Of a stretch of DNA of 64,000 bases, positions 46,459-54,970 are shown in pieces. The DNA comes from Prochlorococcus sp. AG-424-P18 (GTDB lineage Bacteria; Cyanobacteriota; Cyanobacteriia; PCC-6307; Cyanobiaceae). Every line of letters starts with the position of its first letter. Within the stretch, counting starts at the first letter, position 1. The stretch spans positions 54,434 through 118,433 of the forward strand of contig QCNJ01000003.1 of NCBI GenBank assembly GCA_003213235.1, in the 5' to 3' direction. Made by a program: the position numbers and the translations under genes. The notes under the pieces were generated by a model. That model had not been told where the DNA came from, ran no database searches, and saw nothing but the letters and a program-made list of their open reading frames with translations.

Positions 46459-47091
46459 TTATTTAATTTTTTTAAAAATTTTCATTATTACTGAAATAAT
46501 AAATTCGGTTATTAAAAATTTTATTAGCATTAAAAAAGGATAAAAAAGTTGGGGCAATTTTATATTTTTTTCTTTACCCCTAATAACCAAAATACAATTA
46601 TTTAATATGAAGCTATTTAACCTGAAATCCATAATCTCGATTCTTAATTTATTAAAATTATTCAAGTAAAGTTTAAGTACTTCTTTTGTTTGATATCCTA
46701 TATTTTCTACCACTAAAGTACCCTCAGGTTTTAATGAACAAATTAATTTATTTATAATTATTTTTTCAGAAAAAAAATTATCATTATTTATTATAACTAA
46801 GTCATATTTAAAATTTTTTTTAAAATTTTTTGAGATTACTTTTTCGACCATAAACTCTTCAATTTTGGGTTCATCAAAGAAAAGTTCCCACATTTTTAAG
46901 TTTAATTTATTAGTTTGATTAACTTCTAATATATTTGGGGAATTATTTTTTTTAATTAACCGATTACAAAAATCATTATAAAAATATTCAACATATGAAT
47001 ATGGCCATAATCTTTTAGTTCCAAAAGGATTTTCTGTGATGCAAAGTTTATTTTTGTAAATAATATCTACCAGACATCTCTTTAATTTCAT
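46459..47091 (-). CDS. Unrecognised protein, possibly methyltransferase-fold
   Basis: A 210-aa protein. The order PNILEVNQTNKLNLKMW, KYDLVIINNDNF and SLKPEGTLVVENIGY resembles motifs I, IV and V of class I methyltransferases, but the glycine-rich SAM loop is missing. A hydrophobic basic C-terminus (FLITEFIISVIMKIFKKIK) may anchor it to the membrane. It is tightly packed between the GT11-like gene (5 bases) and the DUF5672 gene (1 base), so it belongs to the glycan operon. It may be a degenerate methyltransferase or something else. Confidence 0.6.
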   Translation of the reverse strand: MKLKRCLVDIIYKNKLCITENPFGTKRLWPYSYVEYFYNDFCNRLIKKNNSPNILEVNQTNKLNLKMWELFFDEPKIEEFMVEKVISKNFKKNFKYDLVIINNDNFFSEKIIINKLICSLKPEGTLVVENIGYQTKEVLKLYLNNFNKLRIEIMDFRLNSFILNNCILVIRGKEKNIKLPQLFYPFLMLIKFLITEFIISVIMKIFKKIK

Positions 47092-47096
47092 TATTG

Positions 47097-48077
47097 TTAA
47101 CCAATATGTAATGGTAGAAATCTTGAAAGAAATTTTTTCAAATTTTTTCTCAAACTCTTTGGAAAAAAAGAAAATATAGTTTTTCTTTTGAGACTTTCTT
47201 TTGATGTCAGGATGTAGTATTTCGAATATATAGACATAGTTTTTTTTATGGATTCTTCAGCAATAATCTTAGAAATTATTTTACCTTCTTTGTTTTGATA
47301 GGACCAATTTTTATAGTAATTTGAAGGCGAAATCCATATTTCTTCTGAATTCCCAAATCTAGCCCAATGTGCAGGTGCAATTATTTTTTTAGGTTTTTCT
47401 CCTAGATTTATAGGAAAATATGAAAAACTTGAATTAGATACAATTAAATAATCAGCAAATAAAATATTGAAAAAATCCTCTTGAGAATCACCTTTAATAA
47501 TTTCTATTTCAGGTAATAATTTTGAAGCGTAATCATAATCATCGGTTATTATCGCAAAAGTTAAATTATTATTATATGATTTCATATTTCTCATGGCATT
47601 TAACCAATAGGATTTCGGAAGAATTAATTTTTTGAATCTCTTATATTCTCTTCCCCTTATGTTGAGTAAGCATTTGTTTTTTCTTGCTCTAATTTTTTCT
47701 TTATGAATTGATTTAACTTTAATAAATTCATTTATGTCATTATTAAATAAGTATCTTTCAGATTGAAATAAACCTCTTATAGTTGTATTTGTTTCTATTG
47801 AAAGAACTTGATTATCGAAATCACTTATTAAAGCATTTAGATGATTATCGTAATATAATTTTTCATTAAAAACATTACTTATAAGAAATTCGTCTTTATA
47901 AAGTTTAAAAGTTTTGGTGTTACTGTATGAAATATCTAAAAAATTTTTACCTTTAAATCTTTCGGGGTGTAAAACTTTGTATTCAAATCCTAAAACTTTA
48001 CTTAAAGATCTTAACGTAACATAGTTCCAAAGTTGATTTCCTAAACCTTGGCCTTCTAAAAACTCTAAATAAATCAT
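47097..48077 (-). CDS. GT11-related glycosyltransferase with altered donor motif
   Basis: The 326-aa protein has GQGLGNQLWNYVTLRSL (first GT11 block, residues 9-25) and VSNSSFSYFPINLG (third block), but the GDP-fucose motif HxRRGDY is replaced by NIRGREY at 139-145. One Arg is kept and the His is lost. It may use another donor or be a diverged fucosyltransferase. It begins directly after the Wzx stop, with no spacing, in the large minus-strand operon. The family is likely; donor uncertain. Confidence 0.75.
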   Translation of the reverse strand: MIYLEFLEGQGLGNQLWNYVTLRSLSKVLGFEYKVLHPERFKGKNFLDISYSNTKTFKLYKDEFLISNVFNEKLYYDNHLNALISDFDNQVLSIETNTTIRGLFQSERYLFNNDINEFIKVKSIHKEKIRARKNKCLLNIRGREYKRFKKLILPKSYWLNAMRNMKSYNNNLTFAIITDDYDYASKLLPEIEIIKGDSQEDFFNILFADYLIVSNSSFSYFPINLGEKPKKIIAPAHWARFGNSEEIWISPSNYYKNWSYQNKEGKIISKIIAEESIKKTMSIYSKYYILTSKESLKRKTIFSFFPKSLRKNLKKFLSRFLPLHIG

Positions 48078-49343
48078 TTATATTGTATGTAAAGTTTTTT
48101 TATTTTTAGTTTTTATAAATATACTTATAGCATATAAAAGTCCTATTACTTCATAAATTAAATTTGTAATTGCAGCTCCAAATATCCCTTTAAAAAAAAT
48201 CAGTGGTATGCCTAAAAAGATTGATGATATAAGTATTATTAACTTAATTTTATTTATCTCTATGAACAAGTTGTTAATAACCAAATATTGATTCATTATA
48301 GATTCATAGATGATATTTATAAGAAACGAAAATGTTAATACTCTTACTACATTTTTCATTCCAACTATGTTTTCTTTAATAAAGTAATTTATAATTAAAT
48401 CTAAATTAGAGTTAAGTAGAATAAATATTAAACTCCCCAAAGTAATTATCAGAAAAATAAAATTTATTAATTTTTTATTTGCTATTTCTTTATTCTTATT
48501 ATAAGATTTTGACATTCTTGGGAAAATTGAATTACTTAAAGGATTAATTATTTGAATTGATATGTTTTTTATTCGATCTGCAATATTATATATTCCTAAA
48601 CTTTCAATACTATAAAAACTAACAATTAAAAATGGAATAGAGGAATTTGTAATATTGCCAATAATAGATGAATTAAAAAGCATAAAACTATTTTTGATTA
48701 GTTTTATTGATCTTTTAATATTTCCTATTTTTATAGACTCTTTATATTTAAATACAATTCTTAAATTCACAAGAATACCAGTTACTATATTAGATATCCC
48801 AAAATAAAAAAAGTAAATAGAAACATCACTATCTTTTGTAATAAATTTAAAAACAAATAAAGCAAATATTAACCTATTAAGAAGTTGAAAAAAAGCTGTT
48901 TCATATATTTTTTCTTTGCCATTCAAATACCAATATGATTGTAAAAAGTTTCCAAAAAGGATTAATACTGAATAAATAAAAATTAATTTGTTTTGACTAA
49001 AAATTAAACCGTAAAAAACTATTAATGTTGAACTTACCATAAATAATATTAACTGCGCTGTTCTTGTATTTACAAATATTTCATTTCGCTTTTCAATTTT
49101 CGAATTATTAATTGAAATTTGTTTACATGCATATTGAGGAAAAGACCAGTCAATAAACCAGATAAAGTAATTAACTATTATTTGTGCAAATGTAATTTTC
49201 CCCCAGCCATTTATCCCAAAATTATTTATAAGTTTTGGTAAAATAATGATACTCAATAGAAAGTTAAATCCATTTAGTAAAAATAAAGATAAAGTATTTA
49301 TTGTATATGTTTTATTATTAGATAAAATTTTGGATATGGGCAT
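48078..49343 (-). CDS. wzx: Wzx-type oligosaccharide flippase
   Basis: A 421-aa protein with about twelve hydrophobic segments and the polysaccharide-biosynthesis (MATE-like) start YTINTLSLFLLNGFNFLLSI, then FGINGWGKITFAQIIVNYF, the typical second block. GIYNIADRIKNISIQIINPL is the mid-protein block of the family. It flips lipid-linked repeat units across the inner membrane. It lies 8 bases after a GT2 gene and abuts the GT11-related gene. Together with the WbaP-type enzyme and the ligase it forms a standard Wzx/Wzy-dependent set. Confidence 0.88.
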   Translation of the reverse strand: MPISKILSNNKTYTINTLSLFLLNGFNFLLSIIILPKLINNFGINGWGKITFAQIIVNYFIWFIDWSFPQYACKQISINNSKIEKRNEIFVNTRTAQLILFMVSSTLIVFYGLIFSQNKLIFIYSVLILFGNFLQSYWYLNGKEKIYETAFFQLLNRLIFALFVFKFITKDSDVSIYFFYFGISNIVTGILVNLRIVFKYKESIKIGNIKRSIKLIKNSFMLFNSSIIGNITNSSIPFLIVSFYSIESLGIYNIADRIKNISIQIINPLSNSIFPRMSKSYNKNKEIANKKLINFIFLIITLGSLIFILLNSNLDLIINYFIKENIVGMKNVVRVLTFSFLINIIYESIMNQYLVINNLFIEINKIKLIILISSIFLGIPLIFFKGIFGAAITNLIYEVIGLLYAISIFIKTKNKKTLHTI

Positions 49344-49351
49344 TATATTTT

Positions 49352-50257
49352 TTATTTATAAATGCTTGAGTATGAAAAAATATTATTTGATATTTTGTTG
49401 ATATAATTTTTAAGATTAAAATTTACATTGCTTTTCAATCTTCTTGAATCAAGAGATTTGATTAAAAATGAAAGTTTCACTGGAATAAATCTTAATAAAA
49501 TTCTTAAAAAATATATTGGTACAAAATATTTTTCAATTGTTTTTTTTGATATTGCTTCTTGAAGAAAACTTAATTCAAATAAAGCATATTTAAAGCCATT
49601 TCTTTTAGATAAATAACTACTCCTTTTCATTGCTACTAACGGTCTATCAATATTATGAATAGATAGTCCTTTTTTTAAGCATCTTAACCACAATTCATAA
49701 TCTTCAAAAAATTTTATATTTTTGTATGAACCAGCATTAATTATATCTTGCTTCCTAAATACTACAGAAGAATGATTTAGTGGATTTCTAATCATGTAAA
49801 TTTTAAAGATACCTTTAAAATTATTGTTCATTTTTTTAATAGTAAGATCCTCATGGTAGGAACTAAACTCAAAAATATCTGTGCCAACTATAGATATTCT
49901 GGGATTATCTTTTAAGTACTTAAATTGGATTTTGAGTCTATCTTGTAAATTTATATCATCACTATCAAATCTTGCAATTAATTGATTTTTACATTTTGGG
50001 ATGGCAAATTTAAGAGCTAATCCTAAGCCTTGATTTTTTTCAAAATAGTAAATCTTAAAAAAATCATTTTCTCTACTAATAAAATTTAAGAATTTAATTA
50101 TATCTTTATTCACAATTCCATCAACTATTATTACTATCTCGTCAGGTATATATTCTTGAGTTATTAAGCTATCTATAGACATTATAAATTCGTTAAGATT
50201 AGTTTTCTTATAAATAGAACAAATACAGGTTATTGGAAGTTTTTTCCTTTTAATCAT
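49352..50257 (-). CDS. GT2-family glycosyltransferase
   Basis: A 301-aa GT-A enzyme: PITCICSIYKKTNLNEF, IPDEIVIIVDG and ARFDSDDINLQDRL, where DSDD (98-101) is the metal-binding DxD, and KFFEDYELWLRCLKKG with the ED catalytic region. The pattern resembles AmsE/CpsO-like transferases that build repeat units. Its start overlaps the upstream GT2 gene by 8 bases. Specificity unknown. Confidence 0.9.
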   Translation of the reverse strand: MIKRKKLPITCICSIYKKTNLNEFIMSIDSLITQEYIPDEIVIIVDGIVNKDIIKFLNFISRENDFFKIYYFEKNQGLGLALKFAIPKCKNQLIARFDSDDINLQDRLKIQFKYLKDNPRISIVGTDIFEFSSYHEDLTIKKMNNNFKGIFKIYMIRNPLNHSSVVFRKQDIINAGSYKNIKFFEDYELWLRCLKKGLSIHNIDRPLVAMKRSSYLSKRNGFKYALFELSFLQEAISKKTIEKYFVPIYFLRILLRFIPVKLSFLIKSLDSRRLKSNVNFNLKNYINKISNNIFSYSSIYK

Positions 50258-51122
50258 GCTTATAAATAATTTTTTTGAGATTAAATCTAATGGTTATTAA
50301 AGAATAAAATTTTAATATCATGAAGCTATATAGTAGGAAAATTTTCTCAGATAATTTAAATTTATAATTATATTTATTTAATATAATTCTCCTTTCAAGA
50401 TTTTTTAAATGACTAATTTTGTTTTCTAAAGATTTAGTGATTGATTTATTATTATTCTGAGAACTTATTAAATTGTAATAACTTTTCGCTATAAAAACTT
50501 TTTTTGAAGAAAAACTTTCCAGAATTCTTATATAAAAATCTACATCAACAAGATAGCAAAGATTTATATCATACTTTGTCTTGCATTTTTTATATATAAA
50601 AACAGAAGGTGGTCCAAATGTATTTACTTCCAATAGCAGCTTAGGATTATCTACAAATCTTTTTAAAATTTTTTTGGGACAGTTATGTTTTTGATTTAAT
50701 TCAAAAGTATAATTTTTGAATTGGAATTTTTTATTTTTTTTAATAGGAATAATTATTAAATTTGGTTTTTGATTATCTATGGTTTTTAAAATAAAATTGA
50801 TAATTTTTTTATCATCTTCCCAATATTCATCATGATGAAGTAACCAATAATATTTCCCTTTCGCAATGGAAATAAGTTTATTCCAGTTTGAAACGCCTCC
50901 CATAGATTTCTTATTATGAATGTATTTAAAACTGCCGAATGATTTTAGAAAACAATTTTCTATATCAGAATCTAAAATCTTATTATCAGAATCATCACTT
51001 ATGATTATTTCAATTTTATCTCTTAAATTCGTTTTGGTACTTTTAAGGCAATTTAAGATTTTATTTATCCCAGATTTATAGTTAAAAGTTGGGATAAGAA
51101 TAGATAATTGTATTGAACTCAT
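50250..51122 (-). CDS. GT2-family glycosyltransferase
   Basis: The 290-aa protein starts QLSILIPTFNYKSGINKIL, with IEIIISDDSDNK as the nucleotide-binding acid pair, and WLLHHDEYW (about 93-101) in place of the DxD motif (HHDE variant). CYLVDVDFYIRIL covers the acceptor region. It is a small GT-A glycosyltransferase with a basic hydrophobic tail. It overlaps the GT17 gene by 4 bases and the next GT2 gene by 8, so it is firmly in the operon. Sugar unknown. Confidence 0.88.
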   Translation of the reverse strand: MSSIQLSILIPTFNYKSGINKILNCLKSTKTNLRDKIEIIISDDSDNKILDSDIENCFLKSFGSFKYIHNKKSMGGVSNWNKLISIAKGKYYWLLHHDEYWEDDKKIINFILKTIDNQKPNLIIIPIKKNKKFQFKNYTFELNQKHNCPKKILKRFVDNPKLLLEVNTFGPPSVFIYKKCKTKYDINLCYLVDVDFYIRILESFSSKKVFIAKSYYNLISSQNNNKSITKSLENKISHLKNLERRIILNKYNYKFKLSEKIFLLYSFMILKFYSLITIRFNLKKIIYKHD

Positions 51123-52120
51123 ATTTTAAAAATTAATTTAATGAGTTTAATAAAAAACTTTTGGGGATTATTTATAATTCTCAAAAGATTAAATTTTATT
51201 TGTAGATAAAAATACTTTAAATTAAAAAATAAATCAGAATTGATTTTTTTTATTATTAAGCCATCATATCTTAGGAGTATTTTTTTTAGCCTTTCATCAA
51301 TAATTTTACAACTTTCTAAATTTAAACATTTACTTTTATTTTGATTAAAACGATAGAAAATATCCTTCCCATTTATTAGATTCTCTTCAATATTATTTTT
51401 TATAATGTCTTTATTAAATTCTTGATGAGCCCAGCTTTCTATCTTTTTAATGATTGATTGCTTATTTCCGATTGAAGTAAAATGGTAACCAGCATTTGAT
51501 ATATTCGATAAATTTTTTGAATTTAATCTTAGTTCGTTAAGTGAATAATTTTTTATTAATTTATAAGGTGAAGCTATAGAACCATACCAATTACTTCCAG
51601 AAAAATTATTTAAAAAATATTTAAATTCGTGCTGAACGCATACAACCATATTATCAAATCTGCAATTTTTTTTAATTCTTTTTACCAATTCAAATGAAGG
51701 AAATTCATCTAAATCAGAAAGAAGCACAATATCATTATCATTACATTCTTTATATAATAATTTGTGAATACATTCTCTATGATATGTGTCCAAAATATGA
51801 GATAAATTATTTTTATCATAAAATGAATGATTCTCAATAAATTTTCTAATTTTATGATTTGTTCTATAATTAGACTTTTTTAAAAAGCTCAATAACTCTG
51901 AATAACTATTGTGGAGATCTTCTATTTTATAGTATTTAATTTTGTCGATATATTTTCTATATCTTTTTGAATTTTTTTCAAAATTATATTCTTTTTTAGA
52001 ACCATTGAAAGTTTGTCCAGCTTCAATAATTAGAAACTTATCAATAACAGGGTTAAGATATTCAAGACGTATTTCTAATAAGTCAAGTTCTTGAAAAAAA
52101 AGAAAGCTATCGATTATCAT
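51119..52120 (-). CDS. GT17-family glycosyltransferase (GnT-III-like)
   Basis: The 333-aa protein opens with IIDSFLFFQELDLLEIRLEYL and continues FLIIEAGQTFNGSKK, the start of GT17, the family of eukaryotic beta-1,4-mannosyl-glycoprotein beta-1,4-GlcNAc transferase. VLLSDLDEFPS at about 132-142 is its DxD-like site and SNAGYHFTSIG the conserved WH-like block. Bacterial members occur in surface-glycan clusters, with unproven specificity. It overlaps the WbaP-type gene by one base and the following GT2 gene by 4 bases. Confidence 0.85.
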   Translation of the reverse strand: MIIDSFLFFQELDLLEIRLEYLNPVIDKFLIIEAGQTFNGSKKEYNFEKNSKRYRKYIDKIKYYKIEDLHNSYSELLSFLKKSNYRTNHKIRKFIENHSFYDKNNLSHILDTYHRECIHKLLYKECNDNDIVLLSDLDEFPSFELVKRIKKNCRFDNMVVCVQHEFKYFLNNFSGSNWYGSIASPYKLIKNYSLNELRLNSKNLSNISNAGYHFTSIGNKQSIIKKIESWAHQEFNKDIIKNNIEENLINGKDIFYRFNQNKSKCLNLESCKIIDERLKKILLRYDGLIIKKINSDLFFNLKYFYLQIKFNLLRIINNPQKFFIKLIKLIFKI

Positions 52121-53457
52121 TATTTTTTTGGATTAGAACCTTTCATTGTAATAATTAATTTAACGGTTTTTATAAGAATAAGAATATCTAGCCAGAATGA
52201 ATGATTCCTTATATAAAAAAGTTCATAACTTAGTTTTATTTTTGAATCTTCTATAGATGCACCATAAGGAAAATTAACTTGGGCCCATCCACTAAGTCCT
52301 GGTTTTATTACCTCTCTTAATTCATAGTATGGAATATTCTCTTTTAAAGTGATTTCAATCTCCGGCCTTTCTGGTCTTGGTCCTATTAAGCTCATATCTC
52401 CAACTAAAACAGATAATAATTGCGGTAATTCATCAATTCTTGTCCTTCTTAAGACTTGCCCTATTTTTGTTATTCTCTTATCATTTATAGAGGCCCATAC
52501 AGGACCATGCTCTTCTGAACTCTGCTTCATTGTTCTAAGTTTTGTTAAAGTAAATTTTCTTCCGTTCAGTCCTGTTCTTGTTTGACTATAGAAAATTGGA
52601 CCTTTGTCTTCATACCATATCAAAAAAGAAAAAACTAATACTATTGGTAATGAAAAAATAATCATAAATATACTTATAGATAGATCTCCAAATCTCTTTA
52701 ATCTCCACTGAAAATCATCTGAATTAATAAGCCAATTATTTTTATTGCATTCTTCTTTAGTTAAATAATTACTAGGAATTCTATTAAGGTATTTCTCGCA
52801 CCACTTAAAAGGTGTGTATTTTTCAATTTCTAAATTAGGATTAGATTTATAAAAATTTTCATAAATCTCATTTTGGCTAAATATTAAAAGTGAGATTTTC
52901 TCAACATTGTTTGGAATCTTTTTTGAAAATTTAACTATTTTAATATTTTTGAAAATTGAAAATTCTTTTATCAGATTTTTGAAGAATTCTATTTCTTCTT
53001 TACTTCCTAAAAGATAAAAAACTTTTATTTTACTGATTATCTTGTAGATATATAATTTGATGAATTGAAAAAAGAAACTAAAAAGTCCCAATAAAACTAT
53101 GCGGTCTCTACTGAAAGGTAAAAAATTAGGGAAATATATTATTACTAATTTATCCACTATATATATAAAAATTAATGAAAATAAATTGCTTTTAATTAAA
53201 TTAAAAACTTTCTTTATTAAATAAGCTTCATTTTTGTAATAACTATATTTCCCATTTATATAACTTATTAAACACCATACAATAGCCATTAAAAAAGTAA
53301 GAACAATAGATTCATTAATTATTTTTTGAGAAAAATAATTAGTCTTTATAAAAATAAATAGAATAAAATCAAAGCAAAATAATAAAAATAAATTTTTTCT
53401 ACTTTGCATCCAAATTGGAATTTCAAGTCCAAGATAATCTTTTATTATGTCTTTCAT
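52120..53457 (-). CDS. WbaP/ExoY-type polyprenyl glycosylphosphotransferase
   Basis: A 445-aa initiating transferase: four or five N-terminal membrane segments (about 25-145), a small linker domain with no complete NAD motif, and the C-terminal catalytic part with GPIFYSQTRTGLNGRKF, LTKLRTMK, RRTRIDELPQLLSVLVGDM, IGPRPERPE and KPGLSGWAQVNF. It loads a hexose-1-phosphate, often glucose or galactose, onto undecaprenyl phosphate. It lies 17 bases after rfbD and overlaps GT17 by one base. It is the second initiating enzyme in the window, unlike the small one at 10106. Confidence 0.93.
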   Translation of the reverse strand: MKDIIKDYLGLEIPIWMQSRKNLFLLFCFDFILFIFIKTNYFSQKIINESIVLTFLMAIVWCLISYINGKYSYYKNEAYLIKKVFNLIKSNLFSLIFIYIVDKLVIIYFPNFLPFSRDRIVLLGLFSFFFQFIKLYIYKIISKIKVFYLLGSKEEIEFFKNLIKEFSIFKNIKIVKFSKKIPNNVEKISLLIFSQNEIYENFYKSNPNLEIEKYTPFKWCEKYLNRIPSNYLTKEECNKNNWLINSDDFQWRLKRFGDLSISIFMIIFSLPIVLVFSFLIWYEDKGPIFYSQTRTGLNGRKFTLTKLRTMKQSSEEHGPVWASINDKRITKIGQVLRRTRIDELPQLLSVLVGDMSLIGPRPERPEIEITLKENIPYYELREVIKPGLSGWAQVNFPYGASIEDSKIKLSYELFYIRNHSFWLDILILIKTVKLIITMKGSNPKK

Positions 53458-53474
53458 TTATACAATTATAATTT

Positions 53475-54380
53475 TCATATTTTTGAATTTGGAAAATTCT
53501 CAAAACTTCTTAAAAGCTCATTTTTCCAATGAAAATTTTCCAAATTCATAATCTTTTTAGTGTTTTGAGTATCAAGGACAGAATAATTTGGTCTTTGAGT
53601 AGTGCTTGGAAATTCACTTGATTTAATTGGTTTTATTTGAGCAGGGTTTCTAATTATTCCATTATTTAACCCTATTTCTTTAATTATTACTGCCAAATCG
53701 TACCAACTTGCAACCCCATCATTAGAAAAATGATTTATTTGGGGGAATATCTTATTTTTGAGAGAATATTGATCATTTATTTTAATCATTGACCAAATTG
53801 CTTCTGCTAAAGATAGTGTAGTGGTAGGTGAAGAGATCTGGTCACAGACAACTTTAACTTCATCTAGTTCTTCAAGTAATTGGAGAATCTTTGTAGCAAA
53901 GTTTTTCCCTTGAGGACCGATTAGCCAACTAGTCCTAAGAATATTTGATTGATTATTATTAGGGAGTAATTGTTTAATATATTCCTCTCCCTTTGCTTTT
54001 GAAATGCCATAAGCGTTTATTGGAGAACAAATTTGATCAGTTCTGTAAGGATAGTTTTGTTTCCCATTAAAAACAAAATCTGTGCTTATATGTAGAAGCT
54101 TGCCTCCTGATTTAAATAATGCTTTTGCTAAATTTTGCGGACCCAAAGCATTTATTTGAAATGCAATTTCCTTATTTTTCTCAGCTTTCTCCACATTTGT
54201 GTATGCCCCAGAATTAATTATCCAGTCAGGAGAAAGATTGAGAATGTAATCATAACATTGTTTGTTATTTGCTAAATCAAATTCCAGTCTAGAGGGTGTA
54301 AAAATTTTAATACCCTTAGGAGAACTTTTAATTATTTCTCTTCCTAATTGACCGGTTGAACCAATTAAGAGTACTTTCAT
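53475..54380 (-). CDS. rfbD: dTDP-4-dehydrorhamnose reductase
   Basis: The 301-aa SDR begins VLLIGSTGQLGREIIKSSP and has NSGAYTNVEKAEKN, HISTDFVFNG and INAYGISKAKGE (YxxxK), and RTSWLIGPQGKNF: diagnostic for RfbD. It reduces the 4-keto sugar to dTDP-L-rhamnose with NAD(P)H. Its start overlaps rfbC's stop by one base. The first half of the pathway, rfbA-rfbB, is 27 kb away. Confidence 0.95.
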   Translation of the reverse strand: MKVLLIGSTGQLGREIIKSSPKGIKIFTPSRLEFDLANNKQCYDYILNLSPDWIINSGAYTNVEKAEKNKEIAFQINALGPQNLAKALFKSGGKLLHISTDFVFNGKQNYPYRTDQICSPINAYGISKAKGEEYIKQLLPNNNQSNILRTSWLIGPQGKNFATKILQLLEELDEVKVVCDQISSPTTTLSLAEAIWSMIKINDQYSLKNKIFPQINHFSNDGVASWYDLAVIIKEIGLNNGIIRNPAQIKPIKSSEFPSTTQRPNYSVLDTQNTKKIMNLENFHWKNELLRSFENFPNSKI

Positions 54381-54970
54381 TAAAAAACTTCTCCTTTTTT
54401 TGTTAAAGATTTTAAGGTTAAACCATTTCTATCCTTCAAAGATATATTTGGTTCAAGGAAATTAGAATTCATTATTGGCCATTGGATTGAAATTTGAGAA
54501 TCATTCCATAAAATAGTTCTTTCTAAATCTTTATTCCAAAAATTAGTAACTTTGTATTCTAAGATTGCTTCCTCACTTAAAGTCAAAAAACCATGTGCAA
54601 AACCTTTTGGAATCCATACTTGATTTTTATCTTTACAACTTAACAATAAACTTGTCCATGAAAAAAAAGTTTTAGAGTTTTTTCTTATATCCACTATCAC
54701 ATCAAAAACTTCTCCCTTTGTAACTCTCACAAGTTTCCCTTGAGCCATAGGATCTAATTGATAGTGTAAACCTCTCAGGGTCCCTTTTTTTGAAAAGGAT
54801 TGATTATCTTGTACAAATAAAGTATCTGAATTAGTATTAACTTTAAAATCTTTTGCATTCCATGTTTCATAAAAATATCCTCTTTCATCGTAAAAAACTT
54901 TTGGTTTTATTTCTAGAGGACCATTAATTATTTTGTTATGGTTATTTCTCAATTGATTTACTTCCATCAT
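54380..54970 (-). CDS. rfbC: dTDP-4-dehydrorhamnose 3,5-epimerase
   Basis: A 196-aa cupin: KPKVFYDERGYFYETW, VQDNQSFSKKGTLRGLHYQ (catalytic His), KLVRVTKGEVFDVIVDIRKNSKTF and IPKGFAHGFLTLSEEA are the RfbC blocks. It inverts C3 and C5 of the keto sugar. Its start overlaps the ligase-like gene by 4 bases (ATGA), which places it as the second gene of the operon. The usual RfbC length is about 180 aa. Confidence 0.95.
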   Translation of the reverse strand: MMEVNQLRNNHNKIINGPLEIKPKVFYDERGYFYETWNAKDFKVNTNSDTLFVQDNQSFSKKGTLRGLHYQLDPMAQGKLVRVTKGEVFDVIVDIRKNSKTFFSWTSLLLSCKDKNQVWIPKGFAHGFLTLSEEAILEYKVTNFWNKDLERTILWNDSQISIQWPIMNSNFLEPNISLKDRNGLTLKSLTKKGEVF

